This document shows positions 10,163 through 22,903 of a stretch of 64,000 nucleotides of DNA, in pieces. The notes under the pieces are model-generated. The model was given only the letters and a program-made list of their open reading frames with translations. It did not search any database and was not told the DNA's origin. This DNA comes from JAABQT01 sp035459025 (GTDB taxonomy: Bacteria; Pseudomonadota; Gammaproteobacteria; Burkholderiales; SG8-39). The translations under genes were made by a program, and so were the position numbers. Each line of letters opens with the position of its first letter. The stretch's first letter is position 1. Location: positions 1 to 64,000 of the forward strand of contig DATHYT010000098.1 of the NCBI GenBank assembly GCA_035459025.1. The letters are read 5' to 3'.

Positions 10163-11931
10163 TGCGGCGGGTTGCGCAGCCGGATGTGGAGGTCGCGCAG
10201 CTGACGCTCGGTGACCGCGCTGGGCGCGCCCGTCAGCAGGTCCTGTCCGCGCTGCGTCTTTGGAAAGGCGATCACGTCGCGGATCGCCTCCGCGCCGCTC
10301 ATCAGGGCCACCAGCCGGTCGAAGCCGAAGGCGATGCCGCCGTGCGGCGGCGCGCCGTACTGCAGGGCATCGAGCAGGAAGCCGAACTTCGCGCGCTGCT
10401 CCTCGGCGGAGATCTTCAGCCCGCGGAACACCTGCTGCTGGACTTCCTGGCGGTGGATGCGCACCGAGCCGCCCGCCACTTCCCAGCCGTTCAAGACCAT
10501 GTCGTAGGCCTTGGCGTACGCCTTTTCCGGGGCCGACTCGAGGAACTGCTCGTGGCCGTCCTTGGGGCTGGTGAACGGGTGATGGCGCGCCTTCCAGGCC
10601 TTCGCTTCGTCGTCATACTCGAACATCGGGAAGTCCACCACCCAGAGCGGCCGCCAGCCCCGCTCGGCAAGGCCGCGCTCGTGGCCGATCCTCTGGCGCA
10701 GCGCGCCGAGGCAGGCATTCGCCACCGCCGCCTTGTCGGCGGCGAAGAAAATGAGATCGCCGTCTGCTGCGCCGCTGCGCTCCAGGATCGCCGCGAGCGC
10801 CTGGTCGTTCAGGTTCTTGACGATCGGCGACTGCAGCCCCGCGGCGCCCTTGCTGCGCTCGTTGACTTTGATCCAGGCGAGGCCCTTGGCCCCCAGCGTC
10901 TTGACGTACTCGGTATAGGCGTCGATCTCGCCGCGTGTCAGCGCCCCGCCGCCGGGCACGCACAGGGCCGCGACGCGGCCGTCGGCCGCGTTCGCCGGGC
11001 CCGAGAACACCTTGAAGTCCACATCTCTCATTACGTCGGTTAGCTCGGCGAGTTTGAGCGGCACGCGCAAGTCCGGCTTGTCGACGCCGTAGTCGCGCAT
11101 CACCTCCTCGTAGCGCAGCACCGGGAACGGATCGGGCAGCGCCACGCCGAGCACCTCCACGAACAGGTGGCGCGCCAGTTGCTCCATCAGCGTGCGGATC
11201 GCCGCCTCGTCCATGAACGAAGTCTCGACGTCGATCTGCGTGAACTCGGGCTGGCGATCGGCGCGCAGGTCCTCGTCGCGGAAGCACTTCACGATCTGGT
11301 AGTAGCGGTCGAACCCCGCGATCATCAGCATCTGCTTGAACAGTTGCGGGCTCTGCGGCAACGCGTAGAAGTAGCCGTCGTGCAGGCGCGAGGGCACCAG
11401 GAACTCGCGCGCGCCCTCGGGCGTGGACTTGTACAGCACCGGGGTCTCGATATCGACGAAGCCGTGCGCGTCGAGGAAGGCGCGCGCCGCCGATGCCGCT
11501 CGATGGCGCAGGCGCAGGTTCTTCTGCATCGGCTCGCGCCGCAGGTCGAGCACGCGGTGCTCGAGCCGCACGGACTCCGACAGGTTGTCCTCGTCGATCT
11601 GAAACGGCGGCGGCAGCGATGGATTGAGGATCTCCACCGACTCGGCGAGCACCTCCACCGCGCCCGAGGCAAGGTTCGGGTTGACGGTGCCTTCGGGCCG
11701 AGCGCGCACCCGGCCGGTCACTTGCAGGACGAACTCGCTGCGCACGCCCTCGGCGGCGCGGAAGGCCTGCGCGCGATCGGGGTCGCACACGACCTGCGCG
11801 AGGCCCTCGCGGTCGCGCAAATCGATGAAGATGACGCCGCCATGATCGCGCCGACGGTGCGCCCAGCCGGCAAGCGTCACTTGCTTGCCGACCAGCGCGG
11901 CGGAGAGCTCGGCGCAGTAGTGCGTGCGCAT
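10159..11931 (-). CDS. aspS: Aspartyl-tRNA synthetase
   Basis: A class II synthetase of 590 residues, the bacterial length. It has the OB-fold anticodon domain at the N-terminus (AGWAHRRRDHGGVIFIDLRD), class II motif 2 in FRDEDLRADRQPEFTQ, the bacterial GAD insert, and motif 3 as GGIAFGFDRLVALM. Whether it is discriminating or also charges tRNA-Asn cannot be decided from motifs alone. It starts nine bases after DUF502 and is followed at once by the RNase gene. Confidence 0.97.
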   Translation of the reverse strand: MRTHYCAELSAALVGKQVTLAGWAHRRRDHGGVIFIDLRDREGLAQVVCDPDRAQAFRAAEGVRSEFVLQVTGRVRARPEGTVNPNLASGAVEVLAESVEILNPSLPPPFQIDEDNLSESVRLEHRVLDLRREPMQKNLRLRHRAASAARAFLDAHGFVDIETPVLYKSTPEGAREFLVPSRLHDGYFYALPQSPQLFKQMLMIAGFDRYYQIVKCFRDEDLRADRQPEFTQIDVETSFMDEAAIRTLMEQLARHLFVEVLGVALPDPFPVLRYEEVMRDYGVDKPDLRVPLKLAELTDVMRDVDFKVFSGPANAADGRVAALCVPGGGALTRGEIDAYTEYVKTLGAKGLAWIKVNERSKGAAGLQSPIVKNLNDQALAAILERSGAADGDLIFFAADKAAVANACLGALRQRIGHERGLAERGWRPLWVVDFPMFEYDDEAKAWKARHHPFTSPKDGHEQFLESAPEKAYAKAYDMVLNGWEVAGGSVRIHRQEVQQQVFRGLKISAEEQRAKFGFLLDALQYGAPPHGGIAFGFDRLVALMSGAEAIRDVIAFPKTQRGQDLLTGAPSAVTERQLRDLHIRLRNPPQ

Positions 11932-11939
11932 CGCTCCGG

Positions 11940-12536
11940 CTACCGGCCCGGTCCGGGCGCGACCACGCCCATCGAGATGATGTATTTCAGCGCCGCGTCC
12001 ACCGACATGTCGAGCTCGATGACGTCCTTGCGCGCCATCATGACGAAGTAGCCGCCGGTCGGGTTCGGCGTGGTCGGCACGTAGACGCTGACGTAGTCAC
12101 CCGGCAGGTGCCTGACGACGTCGCCGCCGGGCCTGCCGGTCAGGAAAGCGATGGTCCACATGCCTTCGCGCGGCCACTGCACGAGCAGCGCCTTGCGGAA
12201 CGCCTGGCCGCTCGAGGAAAACAGCGTGTCGGAGATCTGCTTGACGCTCGAGTAGATCGAGTTGACCACCGGGATGCGGTGCAGGATTTCGTTCCACAGG
12301 TTCACCAGGCGCGCGCCGAGGAAGTTGGTGGCGAGCACGCCGGTGACGAACACGATCACCAACGTCAGGATCACGCCCAGGCCCGGGACGTGGAAACCGA
12401 GGAAGCTCTCGGTGCGCCATTGCGGCGGCAGCAGGTGCAGCGACTGGTCGAGCGTCGTCACGATCAGGTCCAGGACCCAGATCGTGATGACCAGTGGGAT
12501 CCAGATCAGCAGTCCGGTAATGAAGTATTTCCGCAC
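11940..12536 (-). CDS. DUF502-family membrane protein
   Basis: A 198-residue inner-membrane protein of unknown function. Two hydrophobic segments are visible, about residues 5-27 (starting MRKYFITGLLIWIPLVITIW) and 50-75 (VPGLGVILTLVIVFVTGV). After these come NEILHRIPVVNSIYSSVKQ and a soluble C-terminal domain, all typical of DUF502. The family is conserved next to aspS in many Betaproteobacteria. A terminator lies just upstream, so it probably starts a separate transcript with aspS. Confidence 0.9.
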   Translation of the reverse strand: MRKYFITGLLIWIPLVITIWVLDLIVTTLDQSLHLLPPQWRTESFLGFHVPGLGVILTLVIVFVTGVLATNFLGARLVNLWNEILHRIPVVNSIYSSVKQISDTLFSSSGQAFRKALLVQWPREGMWTIAFLTGRPGGDVVRHLPGDYVSVYVPTTPNPTGGYFVMMARKDVIELDMSVDAALKYIISMGVVAPGPGR

Positions 12537-12547
12537 GCTTCCCCTGC

Positions 12548-12575
12548 AAAGAAGAAAGCCCAGCTTGCGCTGGGC
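12548..12575 (-). terminator. Rho-independent terminator after fmdB
   Basis: On the minus strand, GCCCAGC, a GCAA tetraloop and GCTGGGC form a perfect 7-bp stem. It is followed by a pyrimidine run TTTCTTCTTT. It lies between the fmdB stop (12599) and the DUF502 start (12536), separating the ssb/fmdB side from the DUF502-aspS side. Confidence 0.8.
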
Positions 12576-12598
12576 CGGTGGCGAGCCCGGCTAGCGAC

Positions 12599-12928
12599 TC
12601 AACTGTCCGAGTTCGCGGCCGCCGGCGTCTTCGTCGGCGCGCTCTTGGCTTCGGCTTTCGCCTCCGCCTTCGCCTCGGACTTGGCTTCGGTCTTGGATTC
12701 CGGCTTCGCCGCGCCTTGCGCGTCGGCCTTGGCCGCGGCCTTGCCGGCGCCCTTGAAATCGGTCGCGTACCAGCCGCTGCCCTTCAGCTGGAACCCCGCC
12801 GCGCTCACCAGCTTGCGAAACGCGGGCTTCCCGCACGAGGGGCAATCGGTCAACGGCGGCTCCGAGACCCTCTGCAGGTACTCGTCCTGGAAGCCGCAGT
12901 CGGTACAGCGGTATTCGTAGATCGGCAT
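12599..12928 (-). CDS. FmdB-family zinc-ribbon protein with Ala/Lys/Glu-rich tail
   Basis: A 109-residue protein. The first 45 residues are the FmdB zinc ribbon: MPIYEYRCTDCGF and DCPSCGKPAF give two Cys pairs for one zinc. The C-terminal half is a low-complexity tail built on repeated EAKAEAK-type units, likely helical or disordered. FmdB proteins are putative regulators with no firm general role. The ATG at 12928 is the only start giving the conserved N-terminus. A terminator follows. Confidence 0.9.
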   Translation of the reverse strand: MPIYEYRCTDCGFQDEYLQRVSEPPLTDCPSCGKPAFRKLVSAAGFQLKGSGWYATDFKGAGKAAAKADAQGAAKPESKTEAKSEAKAEAKAEAKSAPTKTPAAANSDS

Positions 12929-12959
12929 CGTCGTCCGGCAAGTTCCTGAATCGGCGCGA

Positions 12960-12965
12960 ATTATA
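12960..12965 (-). promoter_or_regulatory. -10-like TATAAT upstream of fmdB
   Basis: A perfect TATAAT on the minus strand lies about 31 bases upstream of the fmdB start, in the 15-base-to-start region after the ssb stop. No good -35 is visible at the expected distance, where the sequence is near CGTTCT. It is a weak promoter call resting on the -10 alone. Confidence 0.4.
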
Positions 12966-12980
12966 GCGCCATCGGGGCGG

Positions 12981-13445
12981 CTAGAACGGGATGTCGTCGG
13001 CCATGTCGTCGAACTTGCCCGCGGGCTTCTTCGCCGGCCGCGCCGCAGGCTCGCCGCGCGCATCACCGGCGTCAGCGCCCGCCGGGGCCGCGCGCGGCTC
13101 GCCGGCCCCGGCGCGCGAGCCAAGCATCTGCATCACGTCGCCGCGGATCTCCGTGCTGTAGCGGTCGTGCCCCTCCTTGTCCTGCCACTTGCGCGTGCGC
13201 AGGCTGCCCTCGACGTACACCTGCGAGCCCTTCTTCAGGTACTCGCCCGCGATCTCCGCCAGGCGCCCGAAGAAAGCGATGCGATGCCACTCGGTGGCCT
13301 CCTTCATCTCGCCGCTCGCCTTGTCCTTCCAGCGGTCGGTGGTGGCGACGCGGATGTTGGTGACCGCTTCGCCGCTCGGCAGGTACCGCGTTTCCGGATC
13401 CGCGCCCAGGTTGCCCACTACGATGACCTTGTTGACCGATGCCAT
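12981..13445 (-). CDS. ssb: Single-stranded DNA-binding protein
   Basis: SSB (154 aa) coats single-stranded DNA in replication and repair. The OB fold is clear: MASVNKVIVVGNLGADPETR at the start, then WHRIAFFGRLAEIAGEYLKKG and VEGSLRTRKW. A flexible Gly/Ala/Pro-rich linker ends in the acidic tip DDIPF, which recruits partner proteins. It starts three bases after the MFS gene, with uvrA divergent beyond. No LexA-type operator was recognised. Confidence 0.97.
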   Translation of the reverse strand: MASVNKVIVVGNLGADPETRYLPSGEAVTNIRVATTDRWKDKASGEMKEATEWHRIAFFGRLAEIAGEYLKKGSQVYVEGSLRTRKWQDKEGHDRYSTEIRGDVMQMLGSRAGAGEPRAAPAGADAGDARGEPAARPAKKPAGKFDDMADDIPF

Positions 13446-13447
13446 GG

Positions 13448-14665
13448 CTACCTCCCTTTGACCGTACTCATCGTAAACGACTCACCGCCGATCCGGTTGA
13501 CCGGGCGCATGCCGTAGGCGATGCCGAGCCAGGCTAGCGCCAGCGCAGCGCACGCCCCGAACACCGCGGCCGGGCCGTAGCGCCCCGCAATCCAGCCCCC
13601 GAGAAGGCCGCCGCAGAACAGGCCCAGCGTCTGCGCGGTGTTGTAGACGCCAATCGCCGTGCCGCGCGCCTGCGCCGGTACGAGCCGCGACACGAGCGAA
13701 GGAATGAGCGCCTCGAGCACGTTGAAGGCGCTGAAGAACGCGAGCATCAGCAGGGCCAGCACCGCGATGCGCGGCCCGGAGAACGCGAGGCCCCCTTCGG
13801 CCAGCAGCAGCAGCGCGATGGCGCCCAGCATCACCCCGCGCCCCGCATTGCGCCGATCCGCGTGGAGTACCGCCGGCAGCATCACGACGAACGATGCCAG
13901 CACCACCGGCAGGTAGATCTTCCAGTGCGCCGCGAGCGGCAGGCCGGAAGCGACCAGCAGTGGCGGCACCACGACGAACATCGCCATTTGCACGAGGTGC
14001 AGCACGAAGATGCCGGCGTTGAGCCGCAGCAGCTGCGGATCGAGCAGCGCCCGGCGCAGCGCGCCGGGGGCTGCGGCGACACGCGGCCGCCGCGGCGCGT
14101 CGGGCACAAGCCCCGCGATCACGCCGATTCCCGCCAGCGCCAGCGCGCCGGTGAACGCGAACAGGCCGCCCATGCCGATGAGGTGATAGAGCGACGGCGC
14201 CGCCACCAGCGACAGCGCGAAGCTAAAGCCGATGGTGGCGCCGATCATGGCCATCGTCTTCACGCGATGTTCGTCGCGCGTCAGGTCGGCGGCGAGCGCC
14301 ATCACCACCGCGGATATCGCGCCCGCGCCTTGCAGCCCGCGGCCGATGATCGCCGTCCAGATGTGCTCGGCGCCCGCGGCGAGAAAGCTGCCGCCGGCGA
14401 AGATCACCAGGCCGACCACGATGACGGGCTTGCGTCCCCAGCGGTCCGAGGCCATGCCGAACGGCACGTGCAGCAGCGCCTGCACCAGGCCGTACGCGCC
14501 GAGCGCGGCGCCCACCAGCACCAGGTTGTCGCCGCCCGCAAGCTGCGGCGCGTGCACCGCGAACACCGGCAGGATGAGAAACAGCCCGAGCATGCGCAGG
14601 CCGAAGATGCCGGCGAGCGAGGCGCCCGCCCGCAGCTCCTGCGCGCTCATACGCTGGGCATCCAT
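13448..14665 (-). CDS. Major facilitator superfamily transporter
   Basis: A 405-residue inner-membrane protein with about 12 hydrophobic segments. The MFS signature between segments 2 and 3 is seen as GMASDRWGRKPVIV. It resembles drug/metabolite efflux proteins of the kind found between ssb and uvrA in many Betaproteobacteria. The substrate is unknown. The stop is two bases before the ssb start, so they are probably co-transcribed. Confidence 0.9.
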   Translation of the reverse strand: MDAQRMSAQELRAGASLAGIFGLRMLGLFLILPVFAVHAPQLAGGDNLVLVGAALGAYGLVQALLHVPFGMASDRWGRKPVIVVGLVIFAGGSFLAAGAEHIWTAIIGRGLQGAGAISAVVMALAADLTRDEHRVKTMAMIGATIGFSFALSLVAAPSLYHLIGMGGLFAFTGALALAGIGVIAGLVPDAPRRPRVAAAPGALRRALLDPQLLRLNAGIFVLHLVQMAMFVVVPPLLVASGLPLAAHWKIYLPVVLASFVVMLPAVLHADRRNAGRGVMLGAIALLLLAEGGLAFSGPRIAVLALLMLAFFSAFNVLEALIPSLVSRLVPAQARGTAIGVYNTAQTLGLFCGGLLGGWIAGRYGPAAVFGACAALALAWLGIAYGMRPVNRIGGESFTMSTVKGR

Positions 14666-14683
14666 TACGGAGGAAAGAAAGGC

Positions 14684-14713
14684 TGGAAACGGTGATCCGG
14701 AACTCGCTATAGT
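14684..14713 (+). promoter_or_regulatory. Candidate uvrA promoter
   Basis: TGGAAA (14684-14689) and TATAGT (14708-14713) are spaced by 18 bases, with a leader of about 25 bases to the uvrA ATG. Each hexamer matches consensus in four or five positions. No CTG-N10-CAG LexA box was found, so SOS control is not supported by the sequence. Confidence 0.4.
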
Positions 14714-14742
14714 AGCAAGTTTACTTTTGCCAAACCGGCGCG

Positions 14743-17589
<2,847 letters not shown>

Positions 17590-17666
17590 CGCGGTGCAAA
17601 CGCGCCGCCCGCCCGGAAAAGGGGCTGGGCTGAAGTGGTTTACAGGCAACGGGCAATGGGGCGAGA

Positions 17667-18356
17667 ATGGCCTTGCCCTCCCGACACCGCATGCCCGGCA
17701 AGATCTTCCGCTTCGGGCCGACCCCGGAGCATCGCGCCCAGCACCTGTTCGTGTTCCTGCACGGCAGCGGCGCCACCTCCCAATCGATGATCCCGATCGC
17801 GTTCCGGTTCCAGGCGCGCTTCCCGAGCGCGGCGCTGGTGGTGCCGAGCGGCTTCGCCCGCTCGGAGGTCGACCACGACGCGCAGCAGTGGTACTCGAGC
17901 CGCGGCCTGAACGACGACAACCGCGCCGAGCGCGTGGCGGCGATCCTGCCGCGCGTCGAGGCGCTGGTGCGCCGCGAGCAGACCAACTGCCGCGTGCCGA
18001 TGGAACGCACCGTGCTGATCGGCTTCTCGCAGGGCGGCACGGTGGCGCTCGAGGCGGTGAAGCAGCTCCCCGAGCTCGCCGGCGCGGTGGTCGCCTACGC
18101 GGCGCGCTTCGCGCGCCTGCCGAAGAGCGGCACGCGCATCGGCTCGCGCGTGCACCTGGTGCATGGCGAGTACGACGCGATCGTGTCGCGCGTGCACGCC
18201 GAGCGCGCGGCGCGTACCCTCGCCGCGCTGCACGTGCCGGTCACGCTCGACATCGTCGAGCACCTGGGCCATGCGCTCACGCACAGCGCCATCTGCCTTG
18301 GCTCGCTGCGCCTGCTGCAGGGCATCTACGAGGGCCGGCGCGCCACGCTGCACTGA
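17667..18356 (+). CDS. Alpha/beta-hydrolase, phospholipase/carboxylesterase family (YpfH-like)
   Basis: A 229-residue serine hydrolase. The oxyanion region is LFVFLHGSGAT, the nucleophile elbow is GFSQGG, the acid is in HGEYDAIV and the His is in EHLGHAL. This catalytic order and size are typical of cytoplasmic carboxylesterases acting on short esters. The ATG at 17667 has GGGGCGAGA upstream; a second ATG at 17691 is possible. It abuts cofD with no gap. Confidence 0.87.
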   Translation: MALPSRHRMPGKIFRFGPTPEHRAQHLFVFLHGSGATSQSMIPIAFRFQARFPSAALVVPSGFARSEVDHDAQQWYSSRGLNDDNRAERVAAILPRVEALVRREQTNCRVPMERTVLIGFSQGGTVALEAVKQLPELAGAVVAYAARFARLPKSGTRIGSRVHLVHGEYDAIVSRVHAERAARTLAALHVPVTLDIVEHLGHALTHSAICLGSLRLLQGIYEGRRATLH

Positions 18357-19325
18357 ATGGGCACCGTCGTCGCACTGGGGGGCCAGGTCGGCGGGGCGAA
18401 GCTCGCCGAGGGGCTGTACCGCCTGCGCGGCAAGGACCTCGCGGTGATCGTCAACACCGGCGACGATTTCGACTATCTGGGGCTGCACGTCTCGCCCGAC
18501 ATCGACACCATGCTCTACGCGCTCGCCGGCATCGCCGACGCCGCCAAGGGCTGGGAGCCCGCCGGCGAGACCTTCGCCAGCCACGCCATGCTGATGCGCC
18601 TGCGCGGTCCCGGCGCCGTGCCGCTCGGCGACCGCGCGCTGGCGCTGCAGCTGCTGCGCGCCGAGGCGCTGCGCGCCGAGCGCACGCCGACCGAGATCAC
18701 GCAGGACCTCGCGCAGCGCCTCGGCATCGAGGCGCGCGTGCTGCCGATGAGCGACGACCCGGTGCGCACCGTCGTCAACACCGACTCGGGCGCGGTGAGC
18801 TTCCAGGACTACTTCGTCGACCTGAACTGCGAGCCCGCCGTACGCAGCTTCCAGTACGGCGGCGCCGACGAGGCGCGCCTCTCTGACGAGGTACTCGACG
18901 CGCTGCATGCGCACGACCTCGAAGCGGTAGTGCTCGGCCCCTGCAACCCGTACCACACGATGCACCCGATCCTCGCCGTCAACGGCATGCGCGAGGCGCT
19001 GCGCAAGCGCGGCGCGCCGGTGGTCGCGGTGAGCCCGATCATCGGCGGGCGCGCGCTGCAGGGCTCGGCGGCGAAGATGATGCGCGAGCTGGGCCGCGAG
19101 GTGTCGGCGCGCGCGGTGGCGATGGAGTACTACAAGCTGATCGACGGGATCATCGTCGATTCGGCCGACGAAGCGCTGGTCGAAGGCATCCGCGCGAGCG
19201 GCATCCACGCGCTCGCGGTGCCCACGCTCATGCGCACGCCCGAAGACCGCCTGAAGCTCGCCCGCGCCGCGCTCGAGTTCGCGCGCTCGGTGCGCCTGCG
19301 CAAGGAAATCGCGGCCGACGCCTAG
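18357..19325 (+). CDS. cofD: 2-phospho-L-lactate transferase (CofD), coenzyme F420 biosynthesis
   Basis: CofD joins a phospho-lactyl, phosphoenolpyruvyl or phosphoglyceryl guanylate donor to the deazaflavin Fo. The 322-residue protein shows the family N-terminus VVALGGQVGGAKLAEGLY with VIVNTGDDFDYLGLHVSPD, the block VVLGPCNPYHTMHPILAVNG, and SPIIGGRALQGSAAKMMREL. No cofC, cofE, cofG or cofH lies in the window. The presence of F420 in this organism is therefore an inference. It shares a CTAG with the convergent GST gene at its stop. Confidence 0.93.
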   Translation: MGTVVALGGQVGGAKLAEGLYRLRGKDLAVIVNTGDDFDYLGLHVSPDIDTMLYALAGIADAAKGWEPAGETFASHAMLMRLRGPGAVPLGDRALALQLLRAEALRAERTPTEITQDLAQRLGIEARVLPMSDDPVRTVVNTDSGAVSFQDYFVDLNCEPAVRSFQYGGADEARLSDEVLDALHAHDLEAVVLGPCNPYHTMHPILAVNGMREALRKRGAPVVAVSPIIGGRALQGSAAKMMRELGREVSARAVAMEYYKLIDGIIVDSADEALVEGIRASGIHALAVPTLMRTPEDRLKLARAALEFARSVRLRKEIAADA

Positions 19326-19993
19326 CGCAGCAGCGCGTACTCGCCGCCCTTGTCGATCGCGCGGCGGTAGGCCGGACGCGCGTGGATGCGCTCGAGGAAA
19401 TCCATCAGCCGGGGGCGCCTGGCATCCAGGCCGCCGCGCACCACGGCGGCCTCCAGCGGGAAGCTCATCTGCACGTCGGCGGCGCTGAAGGCGCCGCCGG
19501 CAAACCAGTCCCGGTCGCGCAGCTCACTCTCCATGAAGTCGAGATTGCGGTCGATGTTGGGCTGGATGTAGGAGCCCTTCGCGCGCCGCGCGATGGCGCG
19601 CGCCACCGGCCGAGCGAAGAACGGCATCGGGCCGGTCTCCACGCGGTCGAACAGGAGCTTGAGCAGCAGCGGCGGCTGCGCCGTGCCCTCCGCGAAATGC
19701 ATCCAGTAGCGGTAGCGCAGGCGCTCCGGCGTGCCCGCAGAAGGCACCAGGCGACCGTCACCGTAGCGCTCGGCGAGGTACTCGACGATGGCGCCGGACT
19801 CGGCCAGCACCTGGCCGTCATCCTCGATCACGGGCGACTTGCCCAGCGGGTGCACGGCGCGCAGCTCGGGGGGCGCGAGCATCGTCTTGCGGTCGCGCTG
19901 GTAGCGCTTCACCTCGTAGGGCACGCCCAACTCCTCGAGCAGCCACAGCACGCGCTGTGAGCGCGAATTGTTGAGGTGGTGGACGATGATCAC
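19322..19993 (-). CDS. Glutathione S-transferase family protein
   Basis: A 223-residue GST. The thioredoxin-like N-domain includes HHLNNSRSQRVLWLLEELG and KSPVIEDDGQVLAESGAIVEYL; the segment ESGAI is the glutathione-binding SNAIL/ESxAI motif. The helical C-domain follows. The GTG at 19993 was chosen because it opens directly into the conserved strand MIIVHHLNNS and lies eight bases after the acetoacetyl-CoA synthetase stop. The physiological substrate is unknown. Confidence 0.9.
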   Translation of the reverse strand: MIIVHHLNNSRSQRVLWLLEELGVPYEVKRYQRDRKTMLAPPELRAVHPLGKSPVIEDDGQVLAESGAIVEYLAERYGDGRLVPSAGTPERLRYRYWMHFAEGTAQPPLLLKLLFDRVETGPMPFFARPVARAIARRAKGSYIQPNIDRNLDFMESELRDRDWFAGGAFSAADVQMSFPLEAAVVRGGLDARRPRLMDFLERIHARPAYRRAIDKGGEYALLR

Positions 19994-20000
19994 GGCGGCC

Positions 20001-21965
<1,965 letters not shown>

Positions 21966-21971
21966 GGCCGG

Positions 21972-21995
21972 ATTATCCCGCCGATGCGCTAGGAT
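21972..21995. promoter_or_regulatory. Divergent -10-like elements between acetoacetyl-CoA synthetase and the HIBADH-type gene
   Basis: In the 36-base divergent gap, the minus strand carries GATAAT (21977-21972) six bases before the ATG at 21965, with AGGACA 18 bases further up. The plus strand carries TAGGAT (21990-21995) six bases before the ATG at 22002. Neither gene has room for a Shine-Dalgarno leader if these are the -10 boxes, so both transcripts may be leaderless. Confidence 0.4.
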
Positions 21996-22001
21996 TGTCC
22001 T

Positions 22002-22883
22002 ATGGCGACCACTATTGCTTTCCTCGGACTGGGCGCGATGGGCTCGCGCATGGCGATAAACCTGCAATCCGCCGGCTACGCGCTGCGGGTCTACAACCGC
22101 GACCGCGCCAAGACGCGTGCGCTTGTGGACAAGGGCGCACAGGCCTGCGACACGCCCGCCGCCGCGGTACAGGGCGCCTCCTTCGTCGTATCCATGGTGG
22201 CCGACGACGTGGCCACGCGCGCCGTGATGCTGGGCGCGGACGGCGCGGTCGCCGCCGCCACCGCGGGCACGATCATCATCGATTCCAGCACCAATACGCC
22301 CGCCATGGCGCGCGAAGTCGCGCAGGCAGCCGCGGCGCGGCGCGTGCAGTATCTCGATGCGCCCGTGTCGGGAAGCCTGGCGCAGGCCCAGGGCAAGGAG
22401 CTCGTCTTCATGGTCGGCGGCGAGCGTGTCGCCTTCGAGCGCGCGCAGCCGGTGATTGCGGCCATGGGCCGCATGGCGAAGCACATGGGCGCCGCCGGGA
22501 CCGGCGCCACCATCAAGCTCATCAACAACATGCTCTCCGCCGCGGCGACTGCCGCCACCGCGGAGGCCGTGATGATCGCCGAAGCCGCCGGGCTGGATCG
22601 CGCCGCCACGCTGGAGGTGCTGGGCGAGGGCGCCGCCGGGTCGCGCCTGATGAAGACGCGCATGCCGAAGATGTTCAGCCGCGACTTCGCGCCGCAGTTC
22701 CAGCTGCAGCTGATGGAGAAGGACCTGCGCTACTTCCAGCTGCTCGCGCAGGAGCTCGACCGGCCGGTGCCGTTCGCCGCGCTGGTGCGCAGCCAGTTCC
22801 AGGCGGCACGCCGCGCCGATCTCGGCAAGCTCGACTCGAGCGCGCTGTTCCTGCAGGCGGCGGGCGAGAAGCCGAAGCCCTGA
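22002..22883 (+). CDS. 3-hydroxyisobutyrate dehydrogenase-family oxidoreductase
   Basis: A 293-residue beta-hydroxyacid dehydrogenase. The Rossmann motif is FLGLGAMGSRMAINL, the substrate-binding motif is DAPVSGS, and the catalytic lysine is in GATIKLINN. The family includes 3-hydroxyisobutyrate, tartronate semialdehyde and succinic semialdehyde reductases; motifs do not separate these. It is divergent from acetoacetyl-CoA synthetase and followed after 20 bases by the membrane spermidine-synthase-like gene. Confidence 0.88.
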   Translation: MATTIAFLGLGAMGSRMAINLQSAGYALRVYNRDRAKTRALVDKGAQACDTPAAAVQGASFVVSMVADDVATRAVMLGADGAVAAATAGTIIIDSSTNTPAMAREVAQAAAARRVQYLDAPVSGSLAQAQGKELVFMVGGERVAFERAQPVIAAMGRMAKHMGAAGTGATIKLINNMLSAAATAATAEAVMIAEAAGLDRAATLEVLGEGAAGSRLMKTRMPKMFSRDFAPQFQLQLMEKDLRYFQLLAQELDRPVPFAALVRSQFQAARRADLGKLDSSALFLQAAGEKPKP

Positions 22884-22903
22884 GAGCGCGGCGAGCGCCC
22901 GGG

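Noticed and set aside
12604..12720. Repetitive sequence in the fmdB tail
   Set aside because: It encodes a low-complexity Ala/Lys/Glu tail in one gene; it is not a mobile repeat or CRISPR array.
14666..14742. Possible LexA operator between MFS-ssb and uvrA
   Set aside because: No CTG-N10-CAG or close variant is present in the 77-base gap.
17590..17666. TTGACG near the uvrA stop as a -35 for the esterase gene
   Set aside because: No -10-like hexamer lies 16-19 bases downstream, so a promoter call is not supported.
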